Positions 7,820-15,492 of a DNA stretch of 64,000 nt are shown here, piece by piece. The stretch is from contig JAJFJV010000025.1 in NCBI GenBank assembly GCA_021773635.1, positions 172,319-236,318 on the forward strand, written 5' to 3'. The notes beneath the pieces were generated by a model that searched no databases, had not been told where the DNA came from, and saw nothing but the letters and a program-made list of their open reading frames with translations. The translations under genes were made by a program, and so were the position numbers. This DNA is from Gammaproteobacteria bacterium. Lineage in GTDB: Bacteria; Pseudomonadota; Gammaproteobacteria; HK1. How positions within the stretch are numbered: the first letter of the stretch is position 1; every line of letters begins with the position of its first letter.

Positions 7820-8716
7820 CTATTTTAAATTAACTCGTGGATTAAATGGAAGTTCAGAGGCGAATTCTCTATAGGCCTTTCTGGCGGCCTCGGTATCTGC
7901 TGGTGGGAGTTTGATGGCCAGGCTCACGTATTGGTTCCCCGGTTTATTGCCACCCAGCCCGCGCCCCTTAAGGCGTAGTCGGGTGCCGTTCCCGGAGCCA
8001 GCCGGAATGCTTAATTGTACCGGGCCCTTGAGGGTGGGTACCTGGACCTTTGCACCAAGGGCGGCTTCCCATGGCGTTACCGGTAATTGCAGATGGATAT
8101 CCCGATCCTCCACGCGAAATAACGGGTGGGGGCTCAACTCCATTTGCAGAAAAAGGTCGCCGCGTCCGCCAACCCCTGCGGTGCCCTGACCCGGAAGACG
8201 TATCTGTTGGCCGGGAGTAACGCCGGAGGGGATGCGTACCTTGAGGGTGCGCGCGGGGCTGCCATCCTGGCTGGTTAATCTCAGGTTTCGCTCGGTACCG
8301 GCAAAGGCCTCCTCAAGGCTGATGCGAACGGTTACTCGTTCACTGTGCTTTTTGCGCGGGTGCAGGCCGCCATCGGCCATCCCTCCGCCAAACAGGGAGG
8401 AGAAAAACTCGCTGAAGGGGTCGGCTCCGGCAGTGCTATGACCAAAGCCACGGTTGCGGGTCTGCCAACCCGGTGGTGCGCGGAATTCCTGCCCTGCCTG
8501 CCAGTTTTCCCCCAATTGGTCGTAGGCGCGCCGTTTTTCCGGATCCTTGAGTACCGCGTAGGCCTCTTGTACTTCCTTGAAATGCGCTTCGGCATCGGGT
8601 TCCTTGCTGACATCCGGATGGTATTTTCGTGCCAGGCGGCGGTAGGATTTTTTCATTTCTTTCTCGTCCGCCCCGCGTTTCAGGCCGAGAATTTTGTAGT
8701 AGTCCCTGTATTTCAT
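7820..8716 (-). CDS. cbpA: DnaJ-like co-chaperone, CbpA type
   Basis: A 298-residue type B J-domain protein. The J-domain spans about residues 1-70 with the essential HPD at 33-35. A Gly/Phe linker follows (FSSLFGGGMADGG), then two C-terminal beta-barrel substrate domains. The cysteine zinc finger of true DnaJ is absent, which places it with CbpA/DnaJ-class B. It would deliver clients to DnaK and stimulate its ATPase in the cytoplasm. It sits 52 bp upstream of degQ on the same strand, giving a possible folding/degradation operon. No heat-shock promoter was recognised with confidence. Confidence 0.93.
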   Translation of the reverse strand: MKYRDYYKILGLKRGADEKEMKKSYRRLARKYHPDVSKEPDAEAHFKEVQEAYAVLKDPEKRRAYDQLGENWQAGQEFRAPPGWQTRNRGFGHSTAGADPFSEFFSSLFGGGMADGGLHPRKKHSERVTVRISLEEAFAGTERNLRLTSQDGSPARTLKVRIPSGVTPGQQIRLPGQGTAGVGGRGDLFLQMELSPHPLFRVEDRDIHLQLPVTPWEAALGAKVQVPTLKGPVQLSIPAGSGNGTRLRLKGRGLGGNKPGNQYVSLAIKLPPADTEAARKAYREFASELPFNPRVNLK

Positions 8717-8810
8717 TTTTTAGCCGTTATTGCCTGTTTGTCCGGCTGCGCGCGGCCGGAGTTGCCGTATAATCCGCGCTCCACCGTACAACGGAAACCG
8801 ACACAGAACC

Positions 8811-9155
8811 ATGCCCAAGAAACACGTTTACAGAGTGGTATTTCACAACCAGGGAAAGGTCTATGAACTCTACGCGCGGAGCGTGAGTCAAGGCGAGCTG
8901 TATGGCTTTGTGGAGCTGGGGGAGATTATCTTTGGTGAGCGCAGCGGGGTGCTGGTGGACCCCTCCGAGGAGCGCCTCAAGGCAGAATTTGAAGCGGTAA
9001 AGCGCACACACATTCCCTTGCATGCAGTCATTCGCATTGACGAGGTGGAGAAGAGCGGGGCCAACAAAATTATCAGTAACGGAGAGGGGGGTGCCAAGGT
9101 GACCCCTTTTCCTGTCGGAGCTTACCCCCCGGGGGGAGATTCCGGCAATTCCTGA
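8811..9155 (+). CDS. DUF1820 family protein
   Basis: A 114-residue conserved gammaproteobacterial protein of the DUF1820 family. Recognisable blocks are VYRVVFHNQGKVYELYARSV, the FGERSGVLVDPSEERLK segment, and IPLHAVIRIDEVEKSG. There is no signal peptide or membrane segment. Function is unknown; its fixed core suggests a cytoplasmic housekeeping role. The ATG at 8811 gives the family's usual start, about 38 bp after a good -10 box TATAAT (8768-8773) for which no -35 is obvious. It converges with the GIY-YIG gene, with only 6 bp between the stops. Confidence 0.9.
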   Translation: MPKKHVYRVVFHNQGKVYELYARSVSQGELYGFVELGEIIFGERSGVLVDPSEERLKAEFEAVKRTHIPLHAVIRIDEVEKSGANKIISNGEGGAKVTPFPVGAYPPGGDSGNS

Positions 9156-9161
9156 GCGGCC

Positions 9162-9656
9162 TCAGCTAACCGCCTTGTGGTAGAGCCGCGCGTGCCCTGG
9201 AAAGATCCCGTGCAGGCGTCGGCTAAAGCGGCGAAATGCGGGTCGTGTCGAGCTGAAGTAAAGGTGGGCGGGACAGTTGCAGTCCGAGGCGCCAAAGCCC
9301 GGCAGCGGCATACTGGTGCCGGGGGAGGATTGCAGCACCTCGGCCCAGTGATGTTCGCGTGCCAGGGGATCAAAACTCCACCATAGCTCCACCGGCACTG
9401 TTTCCCGGCGCAGATAGTCGATGTGCCAATGCGGCCTGCTGGTGACACGCAGGTGATGCCCCGTTCGCGCTGCCACCCCGCCCGGGCCAAAGGCACTACC
9501 CACGTAGACGTAGAAGCCCGGCATCAGAACCAGCGTTCCTGCGCGACCCACGCAGATCTCCCGACGTGCGGCAGACTGCAGCAGCAGCGCATAGCTGCCC
9601 GTCTTCGAGCCGGTCACCAGGTGGAGTGATTCAGTCGACGGCGAGCTTCTCTCCAA
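9162..9656 (-). CDS. GIY-YIG nuclease-like protein (DUF123)
   Basis: A protein of about 164 residues related to DUF123 GIY-YIG-type predicted nucleases. The motif appears as SYALLLQS near residue 21 and FYVYVGSAFGPGGVAARTGHH near 48-68. Later come WHIDYLR and the terminal RLYHKAV. Catalytic function has not been established for this family. The start is uncertain. A TTG at 9656 would overlap the small gene 9631-9807 by 26 bp, while a GTG at 9617 (protein MTGSKTGSYALLL...) begins 13 bp after that gene ends. Neither has a clear ribosome site. Translational coupling to the small gene is likely either way. Confidence 0.82.
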   Translation of the reverse strand: MERSSPSTESLHLVTGSKTGSYALLLQSAARREICVGRAGTLVLMPGFYVYVGSAFGPGGVAARTGHHLRVTSRPHWHIDYLRRETVPVELWWSFDPLAREHHWAEVLQSSPGTSMPLPGFGASDCNCPAHLYFSSTRPAFRRFSRRLHGIFPGHARLYHKAVS

Positions 9657-9807
9657 GCTGAGTCAGGGCATCCCGTTTTTCCTTCAGGCTGTTGCGAAAA
9701 TCGAAGTTATCGGTATCGGCGATCTCGGTGCGCAGATCCGAGAGAAAACGTTCTACCACCTCGCGCAGCAAGGCTTGTTCTTGCGGGCTCAAGTTCAGGT
9801 CGGACAT
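9631..9807 (-). CDS. Small conserved-looking 58-aa protein
   Basis: A short gene that is easy to miss: 58 residues beginning MSDLNLSPQEQALLREVVER and ending GEKLAVD. It is acidic and predicted to be all-helical, with no signal peptide. Coding support comes from a very strong ribosome site, AAAGGGGG, 7 bp before the ATG at 9807, and from its fit between yibQ and the GIY-YIG gene. I do not recognise a named family. The TGA stop lies 25 bp inside the longest version of the downstream GIY-YIG gene, so the two may be coupled. Confidence 0.75.
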   Translation of the reverse strand: MSDLNLSPQEQALLREVVERFLSDLRTEIADTDNFDFRNSLKEKRDALTQLGEKLAVD

Positions 9808-9903
9808 GATAAACCCCCTTTGTAGTCGTGCATGGCGCGCGTTCCCTGAAAGGCTGGCGGCCTAACCAAAAGATAGCAGAACAAAGGGGGTGGAGTGGAT
9901 GAA

Positions 9904-10722
9904 TCAGGGATTTTTTGCGAGTCGTTGCCCCGGCACGGGTGGACTGGGTGCGGCGTTGTTGGCAAGCAGACTGGAGACGGACACCAGGCGGACGCCATAA
10001 TCATCGAGGCGCCTGAGTTCAGTCGCCAATACGGCCAGCGTTTCGGGGTGGGCATGACCGATGGCCAGGGCACCACCCTGCAATTTGGCCAGCGCGATCA
10101 GGCGTTGGAACTGTTGGCCAATTGCGGTGGGTTCTTGTACATGGTCCAGAAAAATATCCCGGCCGAGGGTCGGGACGCCATTTTGGACTGCCGCCTTGCC
10201 GGCAACCGTGTCGGGACTGGTTCGGCTGTCGACAAAAAATAGCCGGGGATTTTTTTGCAGTGCTTTCATCACCCACTGCATCGGTTGCATGCGCTGGGTG
10301 AGCAGGCTGCCCATGTGGTTGTTGACACCACGAATGTACGGGACGGCCAGCAAGTCCTGTTTCAGCTTTGCCAGCAGTTCCCGCCGATCCTGGGTGCTGG
10401 TGAGACCACCGGGTCCGAGATGCTGCCCGGCTTCCGCCTCCATGGGCAGGTGCAGCATGACTTCCTTGTCAAGCAAATGGGCGAGACGGGCAAAACGTGC
10501 CGCATAGGGGGTGTGCGGCAAAAAGGCGTAGGTGACGGAACCGGGCAACTCCAGTGCCTGTAGCCCCAGATCCTTCTGGTTGCCCATATCATCGATGATG
10601 ATGGCGATAGATGTGCGGTGGGGCGCCAGATCTGTTGCGTAGACTGACGGTATGAGGCCCAAGCCCAACAAGCTTGCCAGGCAGCCACACAACCATTGTT
10701 TGCAGGTTTCTGTCATGGCCAT
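9904..10722 (-). CDS. yibQ: Divergent polysaccharide deacetylase, YibQ
   Basis: A 272-residue secreted or periplasmic protein of the YibQ 'divergent polysaccharide deacetylase' family. It has a signal peptide (to about VYA at 29), then AIIIDDMGNQ near 40-49 holding the NodB-like metal/catalytic aspartates. It also has VMLHLPME, the GVNNHMGS histidine block near 133 and FFVDSRTS. It is expected to act on envelope polysaccharide or peptidoglycan, though its activity is unproven. The ATG overlaps the ctpA stop (TAATG). The order envC-ctpA-yibQ resembles the E. coli envC (yibP)-yibQ locus, supporting a role in cell-wall remodelling at division. Confidence 0.92.
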   Translation of the reverse strand: MAMTETCKQWLCGCLASLLGLGLIPSVYATDLAPHRTSIAIIIDDMGNQKDLGLQALELPGSVTYAFLPHTPYAARFARLAHLLDKEVMLHLPMEAEAGQHLGPGGLTSTQDRRELLAKLKQDLLAVPYIRGVNNHMGSLLTQRMQPMQWVMKALQKNPRLFFVDSRTSPDTVAGKAAVQNGVPTLGRDIFLDHVQEPTAIGQQFQRLIALAKLQGGALAIGHAHPETLAVLATELRRLDDYGVRLVSVSSLLANNAAPSPPVPGQRLAKNP

Positions 10723-12050
10723 TATTGCCGGGCGTTGAGAATAGTCAGTCCTTTGAGCAGATTAAGGGCCTGGTAGAGGGCGAAATCAGTGCCTGCCAGT
10801 GACTTGGGCGATTTTTTCTTGTCCACATCTTTCGCGGTTGTTTTCACGGTGTTCTTTTCTTTTTTGCCGTTACCGTTTTCCAGGTGACGAGCAAGATCGG
10901 CTTCCTTGATTCGGGCGACGCTCGAATCCTTTTTGCTGGAGACCCGCACGTTTTCTAACACAATGTCCGGGGTAATGCCCTGGGCCTGTATGGAAGTTCC
11001 CGAGGGGGTGAAATAGCGTGCGGTAGTCAGCTTCAGTGCGGAGCCATTTTCCATGGGCAGGATGGTTTGTACCGAGCCCTTGCCAAAGGTCTTGCTGCCC
11101 ATGATAACGGCGCGTTTGTGATCCTGAAGCGCACCGGCCACGATTTCCGATGCCGAGGCGGAGCCACCGTTCACCAACACCACCATCGGCGCGCCATTGA
11201 GTACGTCTGTGGGTTTGGCATTGAATTTTAGTTTTGCATCGGCCATGCGGCCCTCGGTGTAGACGATGAGGCCCTTTTTCAGAAATGCATCGGAAACGGC
11301 CACTGCGCCACTGAGTACGCCGCCGGGATTATTGCGCAGATCCAGCACCAAGCCCTTGATGCCATCCTTGCTCTCCGACTTCATCTCCGAGATTGCCCGC
11401 TGCAGGGCCTCACTGGTGCGGGTCTGAAACTGGCTGATACGGAGATACGCGTAGCCCGATTCCAGCACCCGGCTTTTAACGCTGGTAACCCGGATGACTG
11501 CACGTACGATGGTGACTTTGAGCGGTTTGTCTTCGCCGTTGCGCAGCACCGTCAGGACGATTTTTTCGCCTGGTTTACCGCGCATGATTTTGACTGCATC
11601 GCTCAGGCTCATGCCCTTTACCGGGGTATCGTCCAGGCGGATGATCAGGTCGCCAGTCTGCATGCCGGCACGCTGGGCGGGGGTGTCATCGATGGGGGCA
11701 ACCACCTTGACGAAGCCGTTTTCCATCCCGACCTCGATCCCGAGGCCGCCAAACTCGCCCGATGTCCCGACCTTGAGGTCCTTGTACTCATCGGGGATGA
11801 GGTAGGCGGAATGGGGGTCCAGCCCGGTGAGCATGCCGCGGATAGCGTTTTGTAGTAGCGCTTTGTCCTCGACGGGTTCGACGTAATCTGATTTTATCTT
11901 GCTGAATATCTCGGAAAAGATGCGCAAGTCGTCCAGTGGCAGGGTGCTCTGCTTGCTGCGTTCCGCCAGTACACCCTGTCCCAGGGAAAGCAAAAAGCCG
12001 AGCAATAGCCCGGTTGCGAGTATGGCGTAATGACGAAAAGTCGATCTCAT
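10722..12050 (-). CDS. ctpA: Carboxyl-terminal processing peptidase (S41A)
   Basis: A 442-residue S41A protease. It has an N-terminal signal anchor (HYAILATGLLLGFLLSLGQG), a PDZ domain (about 90-180, GGLGIEVGMENGFVKVVAP) and the catalytic domain with GGSASASE near 295-302 and the general-base lysine in TFGKGSVQ (K324). The C-terminus is Lys-rich and unconserved. Homologues trim periplasmic proteins and, in Pseudomonas, degrade peptidoglycan hydrolases. The position between envC, an amidase activator, and yibQ fits control of septal wall hydrolysis. It lies 89 bp downstream of envC and is coupled to yibQ by a TAATG overlap. Confidence 0.95.
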   Translation of the reverse strand: MRSTFRHYAILATGLLLGFLLSLGQGVLAERSKQSTLPLDDLRIFSEIFSKIKSDYVEPVEDKALLQNAIRGMLTGLDPHSAYLIPDEYKDLKVGTSGEFGGLGIEVGMENGFVKVVAPIDDTPAQRAGMQTGDLIIRLDDTPVKGMSLSDAVKIMRGKPGEKIVLTVLRNGEDKPLKVTIVRAVIRVTSVKSRVLESGYAYLRISQFQTRTSEALQRAISEMKSESKDGIKGLVLDLRNNPGGVLSGAVAVSDAFLKKGLIVYTEGRMADAKLKFNAKPTDVLNGAPMVVLVNGGSASASEIVAGALQDHKRAVIMGSKTFGKGSVQTILPMENGSALKLTTARYFTPSGTSIQAQGITPDIVLENVRVSSKKDSSVARIKEADLARHLENGNGKKEKNTVKTTAKDVDKKKSPKSLAGTDFALYQALNLLKGLTILNARQ

Positions 12051-12139
12051 CGTGTTCTCCAGAAAAACTTGGCAAATCCCTCAGGGCGCCAAGGATACAG
12101 GCGTCATCAGAAACCGTACAGGTTCCTCAGGGGCGGCCG

Positions 12140-13342
12140 TCACCGGCTCGTGGCCGTGGTTACCGTAGCCCGTGGCAAACCCTTGCGGCACCATTTTTGC
12201 GGATTAACGGGTTTGCCATTACGGCGAATGGCGAAATAAAGGCCGCTCTTGGCCTGCCCCCCGCTGTCGCCAACGTTGGCGATGATTTCGCCTTGATCAA
12301 CCCAGTCGCCAGCTTCTTTTAACAGGTTCTCGTTGTGCCCATAGAGGCTCATAAAACCGTCACCATGATCGACGATGAGCAACAGACCAAAACCGCGCAG
12401 CCAGTCCGCAAAGGCTACACGGCCACGGAAGATGCTACTGACTGCCTCACCATGGGGCGCCGCAATTTTCACCCCCTGGCGACTTAGGTTTTCGCCACTG
12501 CCCAGAGTTCCAAAGCGGTGGACGAGGCGTCCTCTGGCGGGCCAGGGCAATTTGCCCCGGTATTTGGAAAAATGGGCGCTACGCTGGAGCTTTTCCGGAA
12601 TGTCGGACAATTTATGCTCCAGTTCCCTGAGCAATAATTCCAGGCGTTTTTTGTTGCGTAACAATTGTGCCAACTGGGTCTTGTCATCCCGGATTCCCCT
12701 GTCCATGCGGCCAAGAATCCGACGACGTTCACGGCGCTGTTTTTCCACCTCGGCCCGGGACAGGGTCTTGCGCGACTGCAGATGGGCAAGGGCGGCTTTC
12801 TCCAGCCCGATGGTGGTTTCGGTTTCCTGCAATTGATTAAGTTGTTGTTGGAGTTCGGTGATTTGGTGTGCCCGGGCGCGGCTGAAATATTGGTGGTAGG
12901 TCATTACCCGGGCCAGGATCCGGGGGTCCTCCTGATTGAGTATCACCTTGAGGTAATCCTCGCGTCCGGTGGCGTAGGCCGCACGCAGCTGGCGTTTTAG
13001 CTCACCGCGCGCGCTGCCTAATTTCTCCTGCTGTTGAGTGTGGCGGTTGCGGAGCACCTGGAGCAGGGCAGATTTAGCTGCAAGCCCTGCCTCTATGTCC
13101 CGCAATTGACGGCCCAGGACACCGAGGCGCAGCTCGTTCTTTCGCAGTCGTGCGGCGGTTTGCTCCCGTGAGGTGCGCTGGTTCTCCAGTTGCTTGCGCA
13201 GGCCACCTATCTCGAGTCCCAGGTTTTGCAACTGTTCCTTGGCTTCGCGTTCTCCGGCGAGGACCTTCCCGGGCAGAGCGAAGGCGATGCACAGGCAGAT
13301 CAGCAGGCAGAAGGGCAGGGAGAGAGGGGTGTGGTCTGGCAT
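12140..13342 (-). CDS. envC: EnvC-like murein hydrolase activator
   Basis: A 400-residue periplasmic protein with a signal peptide (about 1-29), a long coiled coil (about 30-255) and a C-terminal LytM/M23 domain (about 275-390). In active M23 enzymes two zinc ligands lie in HxxxD and one in HxH. Here the first position reads GVKIAAPHGE and the last strand reads LYFAIRRNG instead of HFEIR, so metal ligands are missing. Such 'dead' LytM domains are typical of EnvC, which switches on AmiA/AmiB at the divisome. It is the first gene of envC-ctpA-yibQ, divergent from the rhodanese gene. Confidence 0.93.
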   Translation of the reverse strand: MPDHTPLSLPFCLLICLCIAFALPGKVLAGEREAKEQLQNLGLEIGGLRKQLENQRTSREQTAARLRKNELRLGVLGRQLRDIEAGLAAKSALLQVLRNRHTQQQEKLGSARGELKRQLRAAYATGREDYLKVILNQEDPRILARVMTYHQYFSRARAHQITELQQQLNQLQETETTIGLEKAALAHLQSRKTLSRAEVEKQRRERRRILGRMDRGIRDDKTQLAQLLRNKKRLELLLRELEHKLSDIPEKLQRSAHFSKYRGKLPWPARGRLVHRFGTLGSGENLSRQGVKIAAPHGEAVSSIFRGRVAFADWLRGFGLLLIVDHGDGFMSLYGHNENLLKEAGDWVDQGEIIANVGDSGGQAKSGLYFAIRRNGKPVNPQKWCRKGLPRATVTTATSR

Positions 13343-13420
13343 GCTTCAGTTATACTAGCGCGTTTGCTGGCGGGTTCGTTTTGACTCGCTGTTGATTTTC
13401 GTTGTCCCGATGGAAGCACG

Positions 13421-13846
13421 ATGGAGCAGTTGACCCAATTTCTGATAAATCACTGGATATTATCCTTGGCCCTTGTGGCGCTTGCCCTGTTGGTGGGGCT
13501 CTCGTTTCTGGAGGGAAAGCTCCGCGGGGTGCATAAATTAAGCCCTATGGCGGCTACTGAACTGATTAACCGCGAGAGTGCAATTGTGATCGATGTGGGG
13601 CCCCAGGGCGAATTTGATCAGGGTCACATACTCGATGCCCGGCATATTCCCATGGCGAGTCTGGATAAAGAATTACCCAAGCTGGAGCAATACCGCGAGC
13701 AGCCGATTCTCATGAGTTGTCGTAACGGGCAACGTTCGGCGAGTGCCGCCATGAGCCTGAGCAAACAGGGCTTCAGCCGGGTTCATGTTCTGGGTGGCGG
13801 CACCCTTGCCTGGCAGAACGCCAGCCTGCCCTTATCGAGAAAATAA
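13421..13846 (+). CDS. Membrane-anchored rhodanese-like protein (YibN type)
   Basis: A 141-residue protein with one N-terminal membrane segment (WILSLALVALALLVGLSFLEG, about 12-32) and a single rhodanese domain. The active-site loop CRNGQRS (near residue 99) keeps the catalytic cysteine. In E. coli the equivalent yibN precedes grxC-secB-gpsA; here secB and gpsA follow but grxC is absent. Substrates are unknown; sulfur transfer or a redox role at the membrane is possible. The ATG at 13421 is conventional. The 78-bp gap to envC must hold both divergent promoters. Confidence 0.9.
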   Translation: MEQLTQFLINHWILSLALVALALLVGLSFLEGKLRGVHKLSPMAATELINRESAIVIDVGPQGEFDQGHILDARHIPMASLDKELPKLEQYREQPILMSCRNGQRSASAAMSLSKQGFSRVHVLGGGTLAWQNASLPLSRK

Positions 13847-13942
13847 ACATTTTAATCATGCCGGGGATGCCGCCAGATAACGGTGGCTTTCGATTCCTAT
13901 CTCCGCGCTGTTGGCCATCTTAGGTATACCGGGAGTTCATCG

Positions 13943-14449
13943 ATGAATGACGAGACAGAAACTGAAACACAGGCCGGACAGGAGACCGTCCAGGGCGAGT
14001 TTTCCATCCAGAAGATTTATCTCAAGGATCTCTCCTTTGAGAACCCGGCATCACCGGCAGTATTCCGCTCCGAATGGAAACCGGAGATCAATCTGGAGAT
14101 TAATAATGAGGCGAGCCGGATTGAGGGAGACCTGTTCGAGGTGATCCTGACCCTGACCCTGACGGCCAAGCTGGAAGACAAGACGGCCTATCTGGTGGAA
14201 ACTAAAACGGCGGGCATCTTTGGTGTCAAGGGTTTCGCTAATGAGCAGATGGGGCCTATGCTGGGAAGTTTTTGTCCCAATATTCTCTTTCCCTACGCCC
14301 GCGAAACCGTCTCCGATGTGGTGACTCGGGGCGGGTTTCCGCAATTGCTGCTGACGCCGGTTAATTTTGATGCCCTCTATGCCCAGCACATGCAAAAAGC
14401 ACAGGCTGAGCAGGGAACGGAGCAGGGTGCCGAGGACGCTGTACACTGA
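13943..14449 (+). CDS. secB: Protein-export chaperone SecB
   Basis: A 168-residue tetrameric export chaperone that keeps preproteins unfolded and hands them to SecA. Hallmarks are FSIQKIYLKDLSFENP near residue 18, the FxVxLTLTA strand, and LCPNILFPYARETVSD-like sequence (here SFCPNILFPYARETVS). The ATG at 13943 follows GGGAG at 13931-13935; a longer reading to 13883 has no such site. gpsA starts 29 bp downstream, and the pair is conserved in gammaproteobacteria. The acidic C-terminal tail is SecA-binding in the family. Confidence 0.97.
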   Translation: MNDETETETQAGQETVQGEFSIQKIYLKDLSFENPASPAVFRSEWKPEINLEINNEASRIEGDLFEVILTLTLTAKLEDKTAYLVETKTAGIFGVKGFANEQMGPMLGSFCPNILFPYARETVSDVVTRGGFPQLLLTPVNFDALYAQHMQKAQAEQGTEQGAEDAVH

Positions 14450-14478
14450 GTAGCCAGTTCTTATAAGGTCTTGCGGCC

Positions 14479-15492
14479 ATGGAAAAACTCCGTACTGGTA
14501 TTGCGGTCCTGGGAGCGGGTTCCTGGGGTACTGCACTGGCAATATTACTCGCCCGGAATGGCGAGTCCCCGGTACTCTGGGGCAGGGATGCTTCGCGTAT
14601 GGAGGCGATGGCGGAAACACGCCACAACGAGGCTTTTCTGCCGGAATATCCATTGTCACGGGACATCGGTCTTGAGTCCGATCTGGAGACGGCTGTTAGT
14701 GAAGCCCAGGATCTCCTGCTGGTGGTTCCGAGCCATGCCTTTCGCGGCCTGTTGCACAGCATCTTGCCCGTTTTATCCGCCGAGACACGCATTGCCTGGG
14801 CTACCAAGGGCTTTGAGCCGGGTAGTGGAAAATTGCTGCATCAGGTGGCGGCGGAAGAGACTGGCCCCGAGCGCCCACTGGCGGTACTTTCCGGTCCCAG
14901 CTTCGCGGCAGAGGTGGCGGCGGATCTGCCGGGTGCCGTCACCATTGCCTCACGGGATGAATGTTTTCGGGAGCAATTGGCCGCCCGCTTTCACTCCCCT
15001 CGTTTTCGCGTCTATAGCAGCGACGATGTCGTCGGTGTCCAAGTGGGCGGTGCGGTAAAAAATGTGTTGGCCATTGCCGCCGGAATTGCCGATGGCCTGG
15101 GGTACGGGGCCAATGCCCGCGCGGCGCTGATTACCCGGGGGCTAGCGGAATTGATGCGTTTGGGCGAGGCCCTGGGGGGGCGCCGCGAGACCCTGATGGG
15201 GCTTTCCGGCCTAGGCGATCTGGTGTTGACGTGTACCGATGATCAGTCGCGAAATCGCCAGCTGGGGCTGGCCCTGGCACGCGGGATGGACCTGGCCGGC
15301 GCACGCCGCCATGTGGGGCGGGTGACCGAGGGTGCGGATACCGTCTACGAGGTGGTGCGCCGGGCTAAGATGCTGGGATTGGAAGTGCCGATTTCACAGC
15401 AGGTGGCACGGGTGCTGGACGGAGATGCCTCGCCCGAACACGCAGTGGAGAGCCTGTTGCGCCGGGACAGCCGCCCCGAGACACTCTCCTAG
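14479..15492 (+). CDS. gpsA: Glycerol-3-phosphate dehydrogenase [NAD(P)+]
   Basis: A 337-residue enzyme reducing dihydroxyacetone phosphate to sn-glycerol-3-phosphate for phospholipid synthesis. It shows the nucleotide-binding VLGAGSWGTALA (residues 10-21) and the conserved blocks LSGPSFAAEV and AVKNVLAIAAGIADGLGYG, which includes the active-site lysine. It also has LSGLGDLVLTCT and GVTEG-like RVTEGADT. Length matches E. coli GpsA (339). It is the last gene of rhodanese-secB-gpsA. Its stop overlaps the stop of the convergent GGDEF-EAL gene by 4 bp, so transcription from the two sides must meet without a terminator. Confidence 0.97.
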   Translation: MEKLRTGIAVLGAGSWGTALAILLARNGESPVLWGRDASRMEAMAETRHNEAFLPEYPLSRDIGLESDLETAVSEAQDLLLVVPSHAFRGLLHSILPVLSAETRIAWATKGFEPGSGKLLHQVAAEETGPERPLAVLSGPSFAAEVAADLPGAVTIASRDECFREQLAARFHSPRFRVYSSDDVVGVQVGGAVKNVLAIAAGIADGLGYGANARAALITRGLAELMRLGEALGGRRETLMGLSGLGDLVLTCTDDQSRNRQLGLALARGMDLAGARRHVGRVTEGADTVYEVVRRAKMLGLEVPISQQVARVLDGDASPEHAVESLLRRDSRPETLS

